Source: Pseudomonas jessenii (GTDB taxonomy: Bacteria; Pseudomonadota; Gammaproteobacteria; Pseudomonadales; Pseudomonadaceae). From it: DNA of 64,000 bases. Positions 9,071 to 17,574 of the stretch are shown one piece after another. Location of the stretch: positions 1 to 64,000 of the forward strand of contig NZ_NIWT01000002.1 of assembly GCF_002236115.1 (NCBI RefSeq), read 5' to 3'. A model generated the notes under the pieces. The model was given only the letters and a program-made list of their open reading frames with translations. It ran no database searches and was not told the DNA's origin. A program made the translations under genes and the position numbers. How positions within the stretch are numbered: position 1 is the stretch's first letter; each line of letters begins with the position of its first letter.

Positions 9071-10204
9071 GTGGCCATCGATATTCACTGGATTCGCGAC
9101 AACGATAGCCTCGGACGGTTGTGTGCCGAGTGGCAACAGTTGCCATTCGTTGCCCTCGACACCGAATTCATGCGGGTCGACACCTTCTACCCAATCGCCG
9201 GCCTGCTGCAGATCGGTGATGGCGTTCGCGCCTATCTGATCGACCCGCTGACCATCGACAACTGGCAGCCATTGGCCGCTTTGCTGGAAAACCCTGCGGT
9301 GGTCAAAGTTGTCCACGCGTGCAGCGAAGACCTCGAAGTCCTGCTACGCCTGACCGGCAGCCTGCCGGCGCCACTGTTTGATACGCAACTGGCTGCCGCT
9401 TACCTGAACCTTGGTTTTTCCATGGGCTATTCGCGGCTGGTGCAGGAAGTGCTCGGCATCGACCTGCCCAAGGGGGAAACCCGTTCCGACTGGCTGCAAC
9501 GCCCGCTTTCCGAAACCCAGATCAGCTATGCCGCCGAAGATGCCGTGCATTTGGCTGAAGTTTTCGTAAAACTGCGTCCAAAGCTTTCCGACGAGAAATA
9601 CGCCTGGGTCCTGGAGGATGGCGCCGAACTGGTGGCCAACCTGCGCCGCGAGATCGATCCGTACGAGGTCTATCGCGATGCCAAGCTGGCCTGGAAGCTG
9701 TCTCGCGCCCAACTTGCCGTTTTGCGTGAGCTCTGCGCCTGGCGTGAAAAGGAAGCCCGGGCCCGCGACCTGCCGCGCAACCGGATCATCCGCGAGCATT
9801 CGTTGTGGCCACTGGCGCGTACGCAACCGGATAACCTCGGCGCGCTGGCGAAAATCGAAGACATGCACCCACGTACCGTGCGTCAGGACGGCGAGTTTCT
9901 GCTTGATCTGATCAAGCGCTCTGGCAGTGTGTCGCCTGATCAGTGGCCGCCAGCCGTGCCGGAGCCGTTGCCGGTGGATGCTGCTGCGCTGCTCAAACAA
10001 ATGAAGGCCATAGGCCAGGCCGAAGCCGAGCGCCTGAACATCGCGCCGGAACTGATGCTGCGCAAGAAAACCCTGGAAGCGCTGCTCAAGAGCGGCTTCC
10101 CCAATGGTCCCTACCAATTGCCTGATTCGCTGCGTGGCTGGCGCCGCGAATTGATGGGCCAGGCGCTGCTCGACAGCCTGGCCACCGCCGGAGAACAGCC
10201 TTGA
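9071..10204 (+). CDS. rnd: Ribonuclease D
   Basis: 377-residue 3'-5' exoribonuclease that trims tRNA and other small RNA 3' ends. The DEDD exonuclease domain comes first: Asp30 and Glu32 in ALDTEFMRV, the [11 protein letters not shown] motif and the YAAEDAVHL motif with Tyr and Asp. An HRDC domain follows at about residues 205-290 (the [19 protein letters not shown] stretch). The GTG at 9071 is chosen because AGGGAGA lies about 7 nt upstream and the length then matches E. coli Rnd. The next gene, ycgL, starts within its stop codon (TTGA overlap), a coupled arrangement. Confidence 0.95.
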   Translation: MAIDIHWIRDNDSLGRLCAEWQQLPFVALDTEFMRVDTFYPIAGLLQIGDGVRAYLIDPLTIDNWQPLAALLENPAVVKVVHACSEDLEVLLRLTGSLPAPLFDTQLAAAYLNLGFSMGYSRLVQEVLGIDLPKGETRSDWLQRPLSETQISYAAEDAVHLAEVFVKLRPKLSDEKYAWVLEDGAELVANLRREIDPYEVYRDAKLAWKLSRAQLAVLRELCAWREKEARARDLPRNRIIREHSLWPLARTQPDNLGALAKIEDMHPRTVRQDGEFLLDLIKRSGSVSPDQWPPAVPEPLPVDAAALLKQMKAIGQAEAERLNIAPELMLRKKTLEALLKSGFPNGPYQLPDSLRGWRRELMGQALLDSLATAGEQP

Positions 10205-10494
10205 AACGTATTTGCTCCATCTACCGCAGCTCGAAAAGAAACGAAATGTACCTGTATGTGCTCAAGAGCGATGCTCTGGAGCGCGTGCCGGATACCCTGA
10301 TGGCAGCCTTCGGCAAGGCCATCCACGCGTTCGACCTGGTGCTGAGCCCCGAGCGCAAGCTGTCGCGCGAGGACATCACGGTCGTGCTGGAAAACCTCGA
10401 GAAACAGGGTTATCACCTGCAAATGCCGCCTGCCGAAGACGAGTACATCGAGCACTTGCCGGAAGAATTGTTGCGTCGCAACGATCCGATGTGA
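10201..10494 (+). CDS. YcgL domain-containing protein
   Basis: 97-residue protein of the YcgL family ([20 protein letters not shown] at the start, then DTLMAAFGK and the C-terminal [10 protein letters not shown]). It uses a TTG start that overlaps the rnd stop codon by 4 bp, so translation is probably coupled to RNase D. The rnd-ycgL pairing is common in gammaproteobacteria, which suggests a link to RNA metabolism, but the biochemical role is not established. Confidence 0.92.
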   Translation: MKRICSIYRSSKRNEMYLYVLKSDALERVPDTLMAAFGKAIHAFDLVLSPERKLSREDITVVLENLEKQGYHLQMPPAEDEYIEHLPEELLRRNDPM

Positions 10495-10613
10495 GCGGCA
10501 GACAGACTCTGTTCAGAGTGGTTATGAAACACTGATTGATTTTAGCGATGGCAGCATCGACGGAGCACTGCTCTGTCGGCGGCCGTCTGCACTGTTTTTG
10601 AAAGGTTTGAAGC

Positions 10614-11546
10614 ATGCGCGTCCTGATTGCTGAACACGACCACCCCGTGTACGCCCAACTGTTGCGCGAGGCGGCACCGGACCTGGAGGTACTGACCAGC
10701 GGTGATTCCGCCGAACTGGCCAGCCAGGCCGCCGATTGCCCGGTGTGGCTCGGCCAGCCTGATTTGCTGGCGACCCTGTTACGCCAGGGTCATCAACCGC
10801 AATGGCTGCAATCGACCTGGGCCGGCATCACGCCGCTGCTGGCCGATGGCTTGCCGCGGCACTATCGGCTGACCCGTGCAGTCGGAATCTTTGGCCAGGT
10901 CATGGCCGAGTACGTGCTCACGTACATGCTCGGTCACGAGCGTGAAGTGCTGGCGCGACTGGTCAGCCAGGTCGAGCGCAAGTGGGACAGTCGCCAGGTC
11001 CAGAGCCTGGCGGGGCGCAGGGTGTTGATCGTCGGCACCGGTGATATCGGTCAAAGTGTCGCGCAGTTCCTCGTGCCGTTTGGCGTCGAACTGTATGGCG
11101 TTGCCAGCAGCGCACGGGAGCAGGCACCGTTTATCGAAGTTGGTTCGATGGCGGATTTGCCGCGGCTGGTCGGTGAAGTCGATTACGTGGTCAATCTGCT
11201 GCCGAACACGCCGGACACCCACGATGTCTACGACACGGCGCTGTTCAAGCAATTCAAGCCGACCGGGTTGTTCATCAACGCCGGGCGCGGAGTGGCGGTG
11301 GTCGATGCGGATCTGGTGGATGCCTTGAAGGAAGGGCATCTGGCGGGTGCAGTGATCGATGTGTGCCGTCAGGAACCCTTGCCCCAGCGTCATCCGTTCT
11401 GGACGGCCTGGGGCCTGCTGCTGACCGGCCACAGCTCGGCACCGACTTCGCCTTCGATGATGGTGAAGCTGTTTGTCGAGAACCTGCGGGCTTATGAGGC
11501 GGGAGAGGCGTTGCGCGGGGAAGTGGATTTCGATCGCGGGTATTGA
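10614..11546 (+). CDS. D-2-hydroxyacid dehydrogenase
   Basis: 310-residue NAD(P)-dependent oxidoreductase of the D-isomer 2-hydroxyacid dehydrogenase family. The Rossmann motif is GTGDIG at residues 141-146. The catalytic trio is visible as Arg in FINAGRGVAVVD, Glu in VCRQEPLP and His in LLTGHSSAPT. Length and layout resemble GhrA-type glyoxylate/hydroxypyruvate reductases, so it may reduce small 2-oxoacids, but the exact substrate is not determined. It starts at ATG after an AAAGG site and stands alone between ycgL and a REPIN. Confidence 0.9.
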   Translation: MRVLIAEHDHPVYAQLLREAAPDLEVLTSGDSAELASQAADCPVWLGQPDLLATLLRQGHQPQWLQSTWAGITPLLADGLPRHYRLTRAVGIFGQVMAEYVLTYMLGHEREVLARLVSQVERKWDSRQVQSLAGRRVLIVGTGDIGQSVAQFLVPFGVELYGVASSAREQAPFIEVGSMADLPRLVGEVDYVVNLLPNTPDTHDVYDTALFKQFKPTGLFINAGRGVAVVDADLVDALKEGHLAGAVIDVCRQEPLPQRHPFWTAWGLLLTGHSSAPTSPSMMVKLFVENLRAYEAGEALRGEVDFDRGY

Positions 11547-11561
11547 ACACACCCTCAAAAA

Positions 11562-11654
11562 CTGTGGGAGCGAGCTTGCTCGCGATGAGGCTGGTACATT
11601 CAACATCAATATTGACTGTCCTACCGCTATCGCGAGCAAGCTCGCTCCCACAGG
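11562..11654. repeat. REPIN, 42-nt interior class
   Basis: Two inverted REP copies (GTGGGAGCGAGCTTGCTCGCGAT and its complement) enclose a 42-nt interior containing AATATTGACTGTC. It lies in the gap between the dehydrogenase and the convergent nitroreductase gene. Confidence 0.93.
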
Positions 11655-11669
11655 GATTTTCAGTATGGC

Positions 11670-12263
11670 TCAGAGGGTGAAGTCACCTTCAGCCGCCAGT
11701 TCGCTCAACGGACGACGCGGGCTGGGTTCTTCACGGGCTTGCAGATAATCCGTCAGGCTCGCCTTGTCCCCCAGCTTGCCCACCGCGACGGCGGCGTGCA
11801 GGGCGTAGCCTTCAGGAATGTTCAGCGCCTTGCGGGTCAGCTCCTGGTCGAAGCCGGCCATGCCGTGGGTGTGCCAGCCGCTCAGGCTCGCCTGCAAGGC
11901 CAGGTGGCCCCAGGCGGAACCGGTGTCGAAGGTGTGCCACAGGGCCGGGGTTTCTTCGGCGGCGCCAGGCACGGCGAAGGTGGTTTTCGAAATCACGATC
12001 ACCAGGGCCGAAGCATGTTGCGCCCAGCTGCGGTTGAATTCGTTCAGCAGGCCCAGGTAACGCTCCCAGTTCGGCGTGTCGCGACGTGCGTAGAGAAAGC
12101 GCCAGGGTTGCGAGTTGTAGGCCGAGGGTGCCCAGCGGGCGGCTTCGAAGAAGCTCAGCAGGGTTTCCTCCGGAATCGTTTCGCCAGTGAAGGCGCGGGG
12201 CGACCAGCGATCGGTGAACTGAGGGTGAATGGCGTAATCGGCAACGCGTGGGTTGGCACTCAT
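11670..12263 (-). CDS. Nitroreductase family protein
   Basis: 197-residue flavoprotein-type oxidoreductase. The FTDRWSPRAFTGETIPEE opening supplies the conserved FMN-phosphate-binding Arg and Ser, and APSAYNSQPWRFLYA is the second FMN motif of the family. The HTHGMAGFD stretch and VGKLGDKASL near the end complete the pattern. The start at 12263 (MSANPRV) has AGGAA 6-7 nt upstream; a longer frame adds 13 unlikely residues. Such enzymes reduce nitro compounds, quinones or other electrophiles with NAD(P)H. It is divergent from the YcgN gene. Substrate is unknown. Confidence 0.9.
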   Translation of the reverse strand: MSANPRVADYAIHPQFTDRWSPRAFTGETIPEETLLSFFEAARWAPSAYNSQPWRFLYARRDTPNWERYLGLLNEFNRSWAQHASALVIVISKTTFAVPGAAEETPALWHTFDTGSAWGHLALQASLSGWHTHGMAGFDQELTRKALNIPEGYALHAAVAVGKLGDKASLTDYLQAREEPSPRRPLSELAAEGDFTL

Positions 12264-12427
12264 CAAGAGATTCCTGGCTACGTTTAAAAGTGGGAGCAAC
12301 ACAAAACCCTACTTGGCAGCGCAAAAACTGACAAGCCCGGTGTACCGACAGTCGCCAATGCTTGGCCCGCGGAGCTGCGGGCACTAGACTGGCGGCCTTT
12401 TCACCACCTGATGTCGATACTCGAACC

Positions 12428-12877
12428 ATGGCCGCCAAAGTAGAACCGTTCTGGATACGCAAGACCCTTGATCAACTCGATCAGGAGGAATGGGAGTCGC
12501 TGTGCGACGGCTGTGGATTGTGCTGCCTGCAAAAGCTTGAAGACGAAGACGACAACAGCGTCTATTACACACGCATCGCCTGCAAGTTGCTGGACCTGAA
12601 AACCTGCCAGTGCACGGACTATCCCAACCGCCGTGACTCGGTGCCGGACTGTATCCAGCTCACGCCAGGCAAGGCCGACGAATTCAAATGGCTGCCACCG
12701 ACCTGCGGCTATCGCCTGGTCAGCGAAGGCAAGGACCTGCCGTTGTGGCATCACCTGGTGTGCGGTGATCGCGATGCCGTTCATCACGAGCGGATTTCCC
12801 AGTCCGGGCGCATGCTCGCCGAAGGCAGCGTGCCGGAAGATGATTGGGAAGATCATCTGATTTTCCGCGCAGGCTGA
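12428..12877 (+). CDS. YcgN family cysteine-cluster protein
   Basis: 149-residue protein of the YcgN (UPF0260) family. It has the family's cysteine clusters: CDGCGLCC near residue 30, then the [18 protein letters not shown] block and later PDCIQL and PTCGY. The pattern is like YkgJ-type metal- or iron-sulfur-binding proteins, but the metal is not established. The ATG at 12428 begins the conserved [12 protein letters not shown]. Its function is unknown. The putative peptidase-like gene begins 35 bp downstream on the same strand and may be co-transcribed. Confidence 0.93.
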   Translation: MAAKVEPFWIRKTLDQLDQEEWESLCDGCGLCCLQKLEDEDDNSVYYTRIACKLLDLKTCQCTDYPNRRDSVPDCIQLTPGKADEFKWLPPTCGYRLVSEGKDLPLWHHLVCGDRDAVHHERISQSGRMLAEGSVPEDDWEDHLIFRAG

Positions 12878-12912
12878 TTGCCTGAGGTTCAACGTTTCAC
12901 GAGGGAGTGTGT

Positions 12913-14142
12913 ATGGCTGTGGGATGGCGGCAGGCGTGGATCCTTGGATTACTGGCCGTGAATTCGCCGGCATGGGCTGCGAACAAGGTCAATCTGGATT
13001 ATCACGTGCGCCTGTTGCCGCAGAGCGATCAGGCCGAAGTGCGCCTGACGCTCGCCCAGGGCTCGGCGGTACGCAGCCTGGATTTCGATCTTGGCGACGG
13101 CAGCCATTACAGCGATTTCAAGGCTGACGGCCAATGGCAACTGACCCCCGGCAAAGCGGCGCGCGGTGTCTGGCGTCCGGCTGCGGACAAGGCCAGCCTG
13201 ACCTACCGCGTGAGTATCAGCCACGGGCGCAAGAGCGGCAGCTTCGACACGCGCATGACGCCAGGCTGGGCGTTGATGCGCGGCGACAATCTGGTGCCGG
13301 CTGCCAGACTCGATCAACAGGACGGCATCGAACTGGTTTCACGTCTTGAGTTCGAGCTGCCCGGTGGCTGGAAAAGCGTTGAAACCGCTTGGCCACGAAT
13401 CGGCCCGAATAAATTCCGTATCGATAACCCTTCCCGACTGTTCGACCGGCCTACCGGCTGGATGCTCGCAGGTGAGCTCGGCAGTCGCCGCACTCGTCTG
13501 GGCGAGACCGAAGTCACAGTCGCCTCACCGCTGGGGCAGGGCATGCGCCGTATGGATGTGCTGACGCTGCTGACCTTCGTCTGGCCGCAAGTGCAGGCGC
13601 TGTATCCGCGACACCCGGGCAAACTGCTGATCGTCGGGGCCAATGATCCAATGTGGCGCGGCAGCCAGTCGGCGCACGAGTCGATCTACCTCAACAGTCG
13701 TCTGCCGGTGGTCAGCGAAAGCGGCACCAGTGCCCTGGTCCGTGAGTTGGCCCTGGTGTTCGGGCGTGTCAAAGGCACCCGGCGCAGTGACTGGATCAGT
13801 GAGGGCTTTGCTGAGTATTACGCCATCGAACTGGTGCGCCGGGCTGGCGGCATGAGCGATGAACGCTACGAGAGCCTGCATCGCAAATTGGTCAAGATCA
13901 GCCAGAAAGTCACCACGCTGCGCGGTGAGCGGATCAGCTCGACGCAGGTGGCCAGGGCGGTGGTGTTGCTGCAGGAACTGGACCGCGAGATTCGCCTGAA
14001 AACCCACAACAAGCGTTCGCTCGATGATGTGCTGCGCGGGGCGATGCGGCTGGATAACGTTGATACCAAGGACTTTGTGCAGCTGTCGGAGAGTGTTATT
14101 GGCGACTCTTCCAAAGTCCTTGATACCGGTTTACTTCAGTGA
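12913..14142 (+). CDS. Secreted M1-peptidase-like protein with degenerate zinc site
   Basis: 409-residue protein with an N-terminal signal peptide ending near PAWAANK. The first half is beta-rich, like the N-terminal domain of M1 aminopeptidases. Around residue 280 the sequence reads SALVRELALVFGR where an active M1 enzyme has HExxH, and about 18 residues on comes WISEGFAEYYAIEL, matching the NEGFAEY helix with the third zinc ligand. Both histidines of HExxH are missing, so zinc-dependent catalysis is unlikely. ATG at 12913 is preferred over a GTG two codons earlier because GAGGG lies at the right distance. It may be a non-enzymatic binding protein; its role is unknown. Confidence 0.72.
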   Translation: MAVGWRQAWILGLLAVNSPAWAANKVNLDYHVRLLPQSDQAEVRLTLAQGSAVRSLDFDLGDGSHYSDFKADGQWQLTPGKAARGVWRPAADKASLTYRVSISHGRKSGSFDTRMTPGWALMRGDNLVPAARLDQQDGIELVSRLEFELPGGWKSVETAWPRIGPNKFRIDNPSRLFDRPTGWMLAGELGSRRTRLGETEVTVASPLGQGMRRMDVLTLLTFVWPQVQALYPRHPGKLLIVGANDPMWRGSQSAHESIYLNSRLPVVSESGTSALVRELALVFGRVKGTRRSDWISEGFAEYYAIELVRRAGGMSDERYESLHRKLVKISQKVTTLRGERISSTQVARAVVLLQELDREIRLKTHNKRSLDDVLRGAMRLDNVDTKDFVQLSESVIGDSSKVLDTGLLQ

Positions 14143-14148
14143 GTCCGT

Positions 14149-14242
14149 CATCGCGAGCAAGCTCGCTCCCACAGTGATTGGGGGTGAACACAAATGTTTT
14201 GAGCGCCACATAACCCTGTGGGAGCGAGCTTGCTCGCGATGA
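14149..14242. repeat. REPIN, reversed orientation
   Basis: Two REP copies in the reversed order (ATCGCGAGCAAGCTCGCTCCCAC first, its complement second) flank a 45-nt unconserved interior. It sits just after the M1-like gene and before the convergent DUF2892 gene. Confidence 0.9.
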
Positions 14243-14270
14243 GGCCAGTGGCTTCAGCGCAAATCCCGAT

Positions 14271-14648
14271 TCAAACCCCGGCTTTCGGCGACTTCAAGGA
14301 ATCATTGCCGGTAACGGTTGCGGTTTTGGTCGCCGCCTCGGCATTGGCCTTCAGCGTCTTCAACTCTTCACCCGCCCGCTGAATTTTCGCCCGCACGTTG
14401 TTCATGTCCTGACGGCTTTTCTCCAGCAGGCTTTTCGCCGAGCTGTGGCCGGTAATTCCACGCGCCAGGGCCACGCCGCCGATGGCCACCTGGATCAGGC
14501 CAAAGATCCCGCCACGCCGCAGTCCCTTGCCCACCATCACCACGCCACCGGCCAGGGAGCCAATGCGTTCCCAACCCTGCACGTTTTGCTCGGAAGGGCT
14601 CTGGAACGGGGTGGATTCGATACGCTCGACGGGTTTGAGTTCGCTCAT
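14271..14648 (-). CDS. DUF2892-type small membrane protein
   Basis: 125-residue protein. Residues about 22-70 match the DUF2892 inner-membrane pattern: NVQGWERIGSLAGG, a GGIFGLIQVAIGGVAL hydrophobic helix, then ARGITGHSSAKSLLEK. Unlike many family members it carries a polar tail of about 50 residues predicted to be helical or coiled (SRQDMNNVRAKIQRAGEELK). It starts at ATG behind GGAGACA. The family is widespread but its function is unknown. It is convergent with the M1-like gene across a REPIN. Confidence 0.8.
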   Translation of the reverse strand: MSELKPVERIESTPFQSPSEQNVQGWERIGSLAGGVVMVGKGLRRGGIFGLIQVAIGGVALARGITGHSSAKSLLEKSRQDMNNVRAKIQRAGEELKTLKANAEAATKTATVTGNDSLKSPKAGV

Positions 14649-14728
14649 GGTCTGTCTCCAGGCTTCAGTGATCGATAGTCAAACTGACAGCCTGGGCGGG
14701 CAGCTCGTTCAATCGGATGTGTGGCGAT

Positions 14729-15199
14729 TCAGCGGAATTTTGGCCCGGAGCGGGTATTGAGACCCTTGGACATGCGGTCGTAGAGCACGACGTTGACCGT
14801 GGCGGCCAGGTTCATGCAACCGGTGGTCGGAATGTAGACCACGTCTTCGCACCAGTCGCGAATCTCTTTATCCAGCGATCCGTCTTCCGGGCCGAAGATG
14901 TAGAGCGCGCGATCCGGGTGGGTGTATTCCGGCAACGGGCGGGCGCCCTCGACCAGTTCCACGGCGACGGGCACACAATTGAGGGGCAGGATTTTCTTCA
15001 GGTCGTCGATGCCGATCAGCGGGATGTCGTAGTGCACGCGCTTGGTATCGGTGACGAAGTCGGCGGCGCGCTCATAGCGCTTGCCGGTGTAGAACACTGA
15101 CGCCACGCCATAACAGCCAGCGGCGCGCATCACCGAACCGACGTTCTCCGGTGATTTGGGGTTATACAAACCAATGCAGCTGTACCGTTTGTCTGCCAC
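14729..15199 (-). CDS. SpoU-family RNA methyltransferase
   Basis: 156-residue SPOUT methyltransferase domain without added domains. Motif 1 is the NPKSPENVGSVMRAAGCYG stretch (N..N.G...R.A), motif 2 is ALYIFGPEDGSLDKEI and motif 3 is YIPTTGCMNLAATVNVVLYD; together these form the knotted AdoMet site. The family 2'-O-methylates ribose in rRNA or tRNA. The GTG at 15199 is chosen because GAAAGG lies upstream and translation then starts at the conserved region; the longer frame runs back into a REPIN. The RNA target is not known, and it is not a close TrmL match. Confidence 0.88.
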   Translation of the reverse strand: MADKRYSCIGLYNPKSPENVGSVMRAAGCYGVASVFYTGKRYERAADFVTDTKRVHYDIPLIGIDDLKKILPLNCVPVAVELVEGARPLPEYTHPDRALYIFGPEDGSLDKEIRDWCEDVVYIPTTGCMNLAATVNVVLYDRMSKGLNTRSGPKFR

Positions 15200-15289
15200 G
15201 AGCGGGGTGCCTTTCGGGAAAAAAGCGGGATTATACGGGGATTGGGCGGCAGCGGTCAGTTTGGAGATTGGCGGTGGCAGGGCTATTGC

Positions 15290-15369
15290 CATCGCGAGCA
15301 AGCTCGCTCCCACATTTGATCTGTGTCGTTCACAAAGTCAACTGTAGGAGCGAGCTTGCTCGCGATGAG
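15290..15369. repeat. REPIN, reversed orientation
   Basis: Two REP copies, reversed order, with an interior of about 30 nt; the right copy has the GTAGGAG variant. It lies between the methyltransferase gene and the HNH gene. Confidence 0.9.
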
Positions 15370-15392
15370 GCCGGATCAGGCGCTGAAAATCT

Positions 15393-15764
15393 TCAGTCTT
15401 CTTTCTTCATCAACCCCGCCAACGCCGCAAACGGGTTGTGCGTGGCCTTGGCGATTTTCGGCGTGCTCAGCGAGCCTTCGTCGAAATACTGCTGGTCGGT
15501 ATACCGCGAGTGTTCGTTATCGTGGCAGTACAGGCACAACAACTCCCAGTTCGAGCCGTCCTGCGGGTTGTTGTCGTGGTTGTGGTCGCGGTGATGCACG
15601 GTCAGTTCGCTCAGGCGCTTGCCGGAGAACTCACGGGCGCAGCGGCCACAGACGTGCGGGTACATCTTCAGGGCCTTGTCGCGGTAGCCCATTTCCTTGT
15701 CGCGCTGGTTGTCGGCGAGGATGCGATCCAGCTTCGAAGTGTTGGTCGGGGTGGACGAACTCAT
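15393..15764 (-). CDS. YajD-family HNH nuclease
   Basis: 123-residue protein of the YajD type. The HNH core is clear: VCGRCAREFSG supplies the first zinc-binding Cys pair, LTVHHRDHNHDNNPQDGSN the catalytic His and Asn region, and LLCLYCHDNEH the second Cys pair and final His. The C-terminal ATHNPFAALAGLM segment is typical of the family. HNH domains cut nucleic acids, but the biological role of YajD is not established. It starts at ATG behind AAAGGTG. It stands alone between two leftward genes. Confidence 0.92.
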   Translation of the reverse strand: MSSSTPTNTSKLDRILADNQRDKEMGYRDKALKMYPHVCGRCAREFSGKRLSELTVHHRDHNHDNNPQDGSNWELLCLYCHDNEHSRYTDQQYFDEGSLSTPKIAKATHNPFAALAGLMKKED

Positions 15765-15814
15765 GGGTTCACCTTTGTAGAAAGACTAATGACGGTTATA
15801 GGGTGAAGTTTAGC

Positions 15815-16501
15815 CTAGCCCTTGAGCTTCTCGGCAATCCAGATGGTGTGGCGGGTGCCCTTGTTGCCGTGGGCGAAGACCTGCACTTCCTCGGCCTTGA
15901 AACCCGCCTTCTTCAGTTTGTCGGAAAACTGCCGGTCAGCGCTGGCCGACCAGACGGCCAACACGCCTTTTGGTCTCAGGGCCTTGGCGCAGGCACTGAG
16001 GCCTGCGGCGGAGTAGAGCCAGCTGTTGGCTTTCTGGGTCAGGCCTTCGGGACCGTTGTCGACGTCGAGCATGATGGCATCGAAACCCTGGGGTTCGGCC
16101 TGCAGGACTTTGGCCACGTCTTCCATGCGAATCACGGTCCGCGGGTCTTGAAGCGGGTTTCCGGCTTTCTCGCCGAGTGGCCCGCGATTCCACTCCACAA
16201 CGCCAGGCACTAATTCAGCGACCACCACTTCGGCAGTCTTGCCCAGGTGCCTGAGCGCCGAAGCGAGGGTGAAACCCATGCCCAGGCCGCCGATGAGCAC
16301 CCGTGAACCCGGTCGGCCGGCGACCTTGCGACACGGGATCTCGGCCAGGGCATCTTCGGAGCCGTGCATGCGCGTGTTCATCAATTGTCCGCCGTCGCCG
16401 CCCTGGATCTTGATGACAAAATCCTCGCCGTATTCGAACAGGCACAGGGCGCCGCCGTTTTCAGGGATGGGGGTGGTGTCCAGCAGAACGAAACGTTTCA
16501 T
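15815..16501 (-). CDS. Spermidine synthase-like methyltransferase-fold protein
   Basis: 228-residue protein with the spermidine-synthase/AdoMet Rossmann fold. RVLIGGLGMGFTL is the glycine-rich cofactor motif, VVVAELVPGVVEWN supplies the acidic residue after strand 2, and AIMLDVDNGPEG corresponds to the DxD region. A dedicated polyamine-binding aspartate set cannot be confirmed, so the reaction is uncertain; in many genomes such proteins are only called spermine/spermidine synthase-like. ATG at 16501 is chosen; a GTG three codons upstream is also possible. No polyamine gene is adjacent. Confidence 0.78.
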   Translation of the reverse strand: MKRFVLLDTTPIPENGGALCLFEYGEDFVIKIQGGDGGQLMNTRMHGSEDALAEIPCRKVAGRPGSRVLIGGLGMGFTLASALRHLGKTAEVVVAELVPGVVEWNRGPLGEKAGNPLQDPRTVIRMEDVAKVLQAEPQGFDAIMLDVDNGPEGLTQKANSWLYSAAGLSACAKALRPKGVLAVWSASADRQFSDKLKKAGFKAEEVQVFAHGNKGTRHTIWIAEKLKG

Positions 16502-16596
16502 GGGGCTCACTTGAAGAAAATTGGCAGAACTCGGGAGGGCAAACAGACGCAGTTGGGAGTAGCCTGTTTATGACGACAAGGCCAACGGAGCCATTG

Positions 16597-16887
16597 ATGA
16601 AGCGCACCATTCTAACGGTCATTGCCCTGGCCGCGCTCTCGATAACTGCAGTGCAGGCGCAACAGCTGCAATCGATTCCCGTCAGCCCCGCGCCGATACC
16701 CGGTTCGCCCGGCACCGCGACGCCCACGCCGTACCCGCAAATCAGCCCGGCGCCTTTACCTAAAGTCGGCCCCGGCAGTAGCGGTCCGCCGTTGGTGCCG
16801 ATTGAAATGCCCAGCCCGCCGATCAAGGACCAGCCTATACCGGGCCTGGAGCCCAATCCGCCGAAAACCAAATCGCCGGGCGGCTAG
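16597..16887 (+). CDS. Small secreted proline-rich protein
   Basis: 96-residue protein with a clear signal peptide (MKRTILTVIALAALSITAVQAQ, cleavage after VQA). The mature part of about 75 residues is rich in Pro, Gly and Ser (for example PVSPAPIPGSPGTATPTPYP) and probably unstructured. GGAG at 16587 precedes the ATG at 16597. Its stop codon overlaps that of the convergent cNMP-binding gene through a shared CTAG. No function can be assigned; it may be a periplasmic linker-like protein. Confidence 0.75.
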   Translation: MKRTILTVIALAALSITAVQAQQLQSIPVSPAPIPGSPGTATPTPYPQISPAPLPKVGPGSSGPPLVPIEMPSPPIKDQPIPGLEPNPPKTKSPGG

Positions 16888-17357
16888 ACCTGCTGCGAAA
16901 GCAGTTGACCGTCGGCCATGCGCAAGCGTTTGGAGAGGGACACGGCGAGGGCGCGGATGATCTTGGCGGCGATTTTCGGTGCGTCGTTGAGCATCTTTTC
17001 CAGCGAGTCCTTGCCCAGGTTGAGCAACTGGCAGTTGCTTGCGGCCACGCAACTGGCCGAGCGCCGTTCGCCGTCGAGCACGGCCATTTCACCGAACGAG
17101 CGGCCGCTGCGCAACGTGGCGATGGTAACTCGCTGCCCGTCAGCGTTGGTTTTCTGCACCGCCACCTGACCGTTATGGATGATGCACATGAAACTGCCGG
17201 CATCGCCCTCCTGGAAGATTTCCTCGCCCTGGGCAATGGTGCTGATACTGAAGTAGCCCGAAGCCGCGGCGAAGTCGGCTGGCTGCAGTTGATTGAACAG
17301 GCCGCAATCCATCAGCCAGTCGCGAATTTCGTTGTTCAGAAAGGTTGGTTCAGACAT
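16884..17357 (-). CDS. Cyclic nucleotide-binding domain protein
   Basis: 157-residue single-domain protein of the Crp/CAP_ED effector type. The beta-roll includes GEEIFQEGDAGSFMCIIHNG and the phosphate-binding-cassette-like stretch RSFGEMAVLDGERRSASCVA, with the Gly-Glu and Arg residues that bind cNMP in this family. There is no HTH DNA-binding domain after the dimer helix, so it is not a Crp-type regulator as it stands. It may sense a cyclic nucleotide and act on a partner. It starts at ATG (MSEPTFLNNE). Ligand and partner are unknown. Confidence 0.88.
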   Translation of the reverse strand: MSEPTFLNNEIRDWLMDCGLFNQLQPADFAAASGYFSISTIAQGEEIFQEGDAGSFMCIIHNGQVAVQKTNADGQRVTIATLRSGRSFGEMAVLDGERRSASCVAASNCQLLNLGKDSLEKMLNDAPKIAAKIIRALAVSLSKRLRMADGQLLSQQV

Positions 17358-17420
17358 GTCGTCACGGTCTTTATTGTTGTGTCTGTTACTGGCTCGAATT
17401 TGAAGTCACCGAAAACCCCT

Positions 17421-17511
17421 TGTGGGAGCGAGCTTGCTCGCGATTGCGGCTTCACAGGCAACGGTAATGTTGATTGTGCTGACGCCATCGCGAGCAAGCT
17501 CGCTCCCACAG
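17421..17511. repeat. REPIN, 42-nt interior class
   Basis: Two inverted REP copies with a 42-nt interior that contains AATGTTGATTGTG, near-identical in design to the copies at 11.6 and 19.7 kb. It lies between the cNMP-binding gene and ptrB. Confidence 0.93.
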
Positions 17512-17574
17512 GGTACAGGTGTTGTATCGGCTGCCGGTGTACGCAATTAAGACCGGCACACCGCGCCAGGTTCC

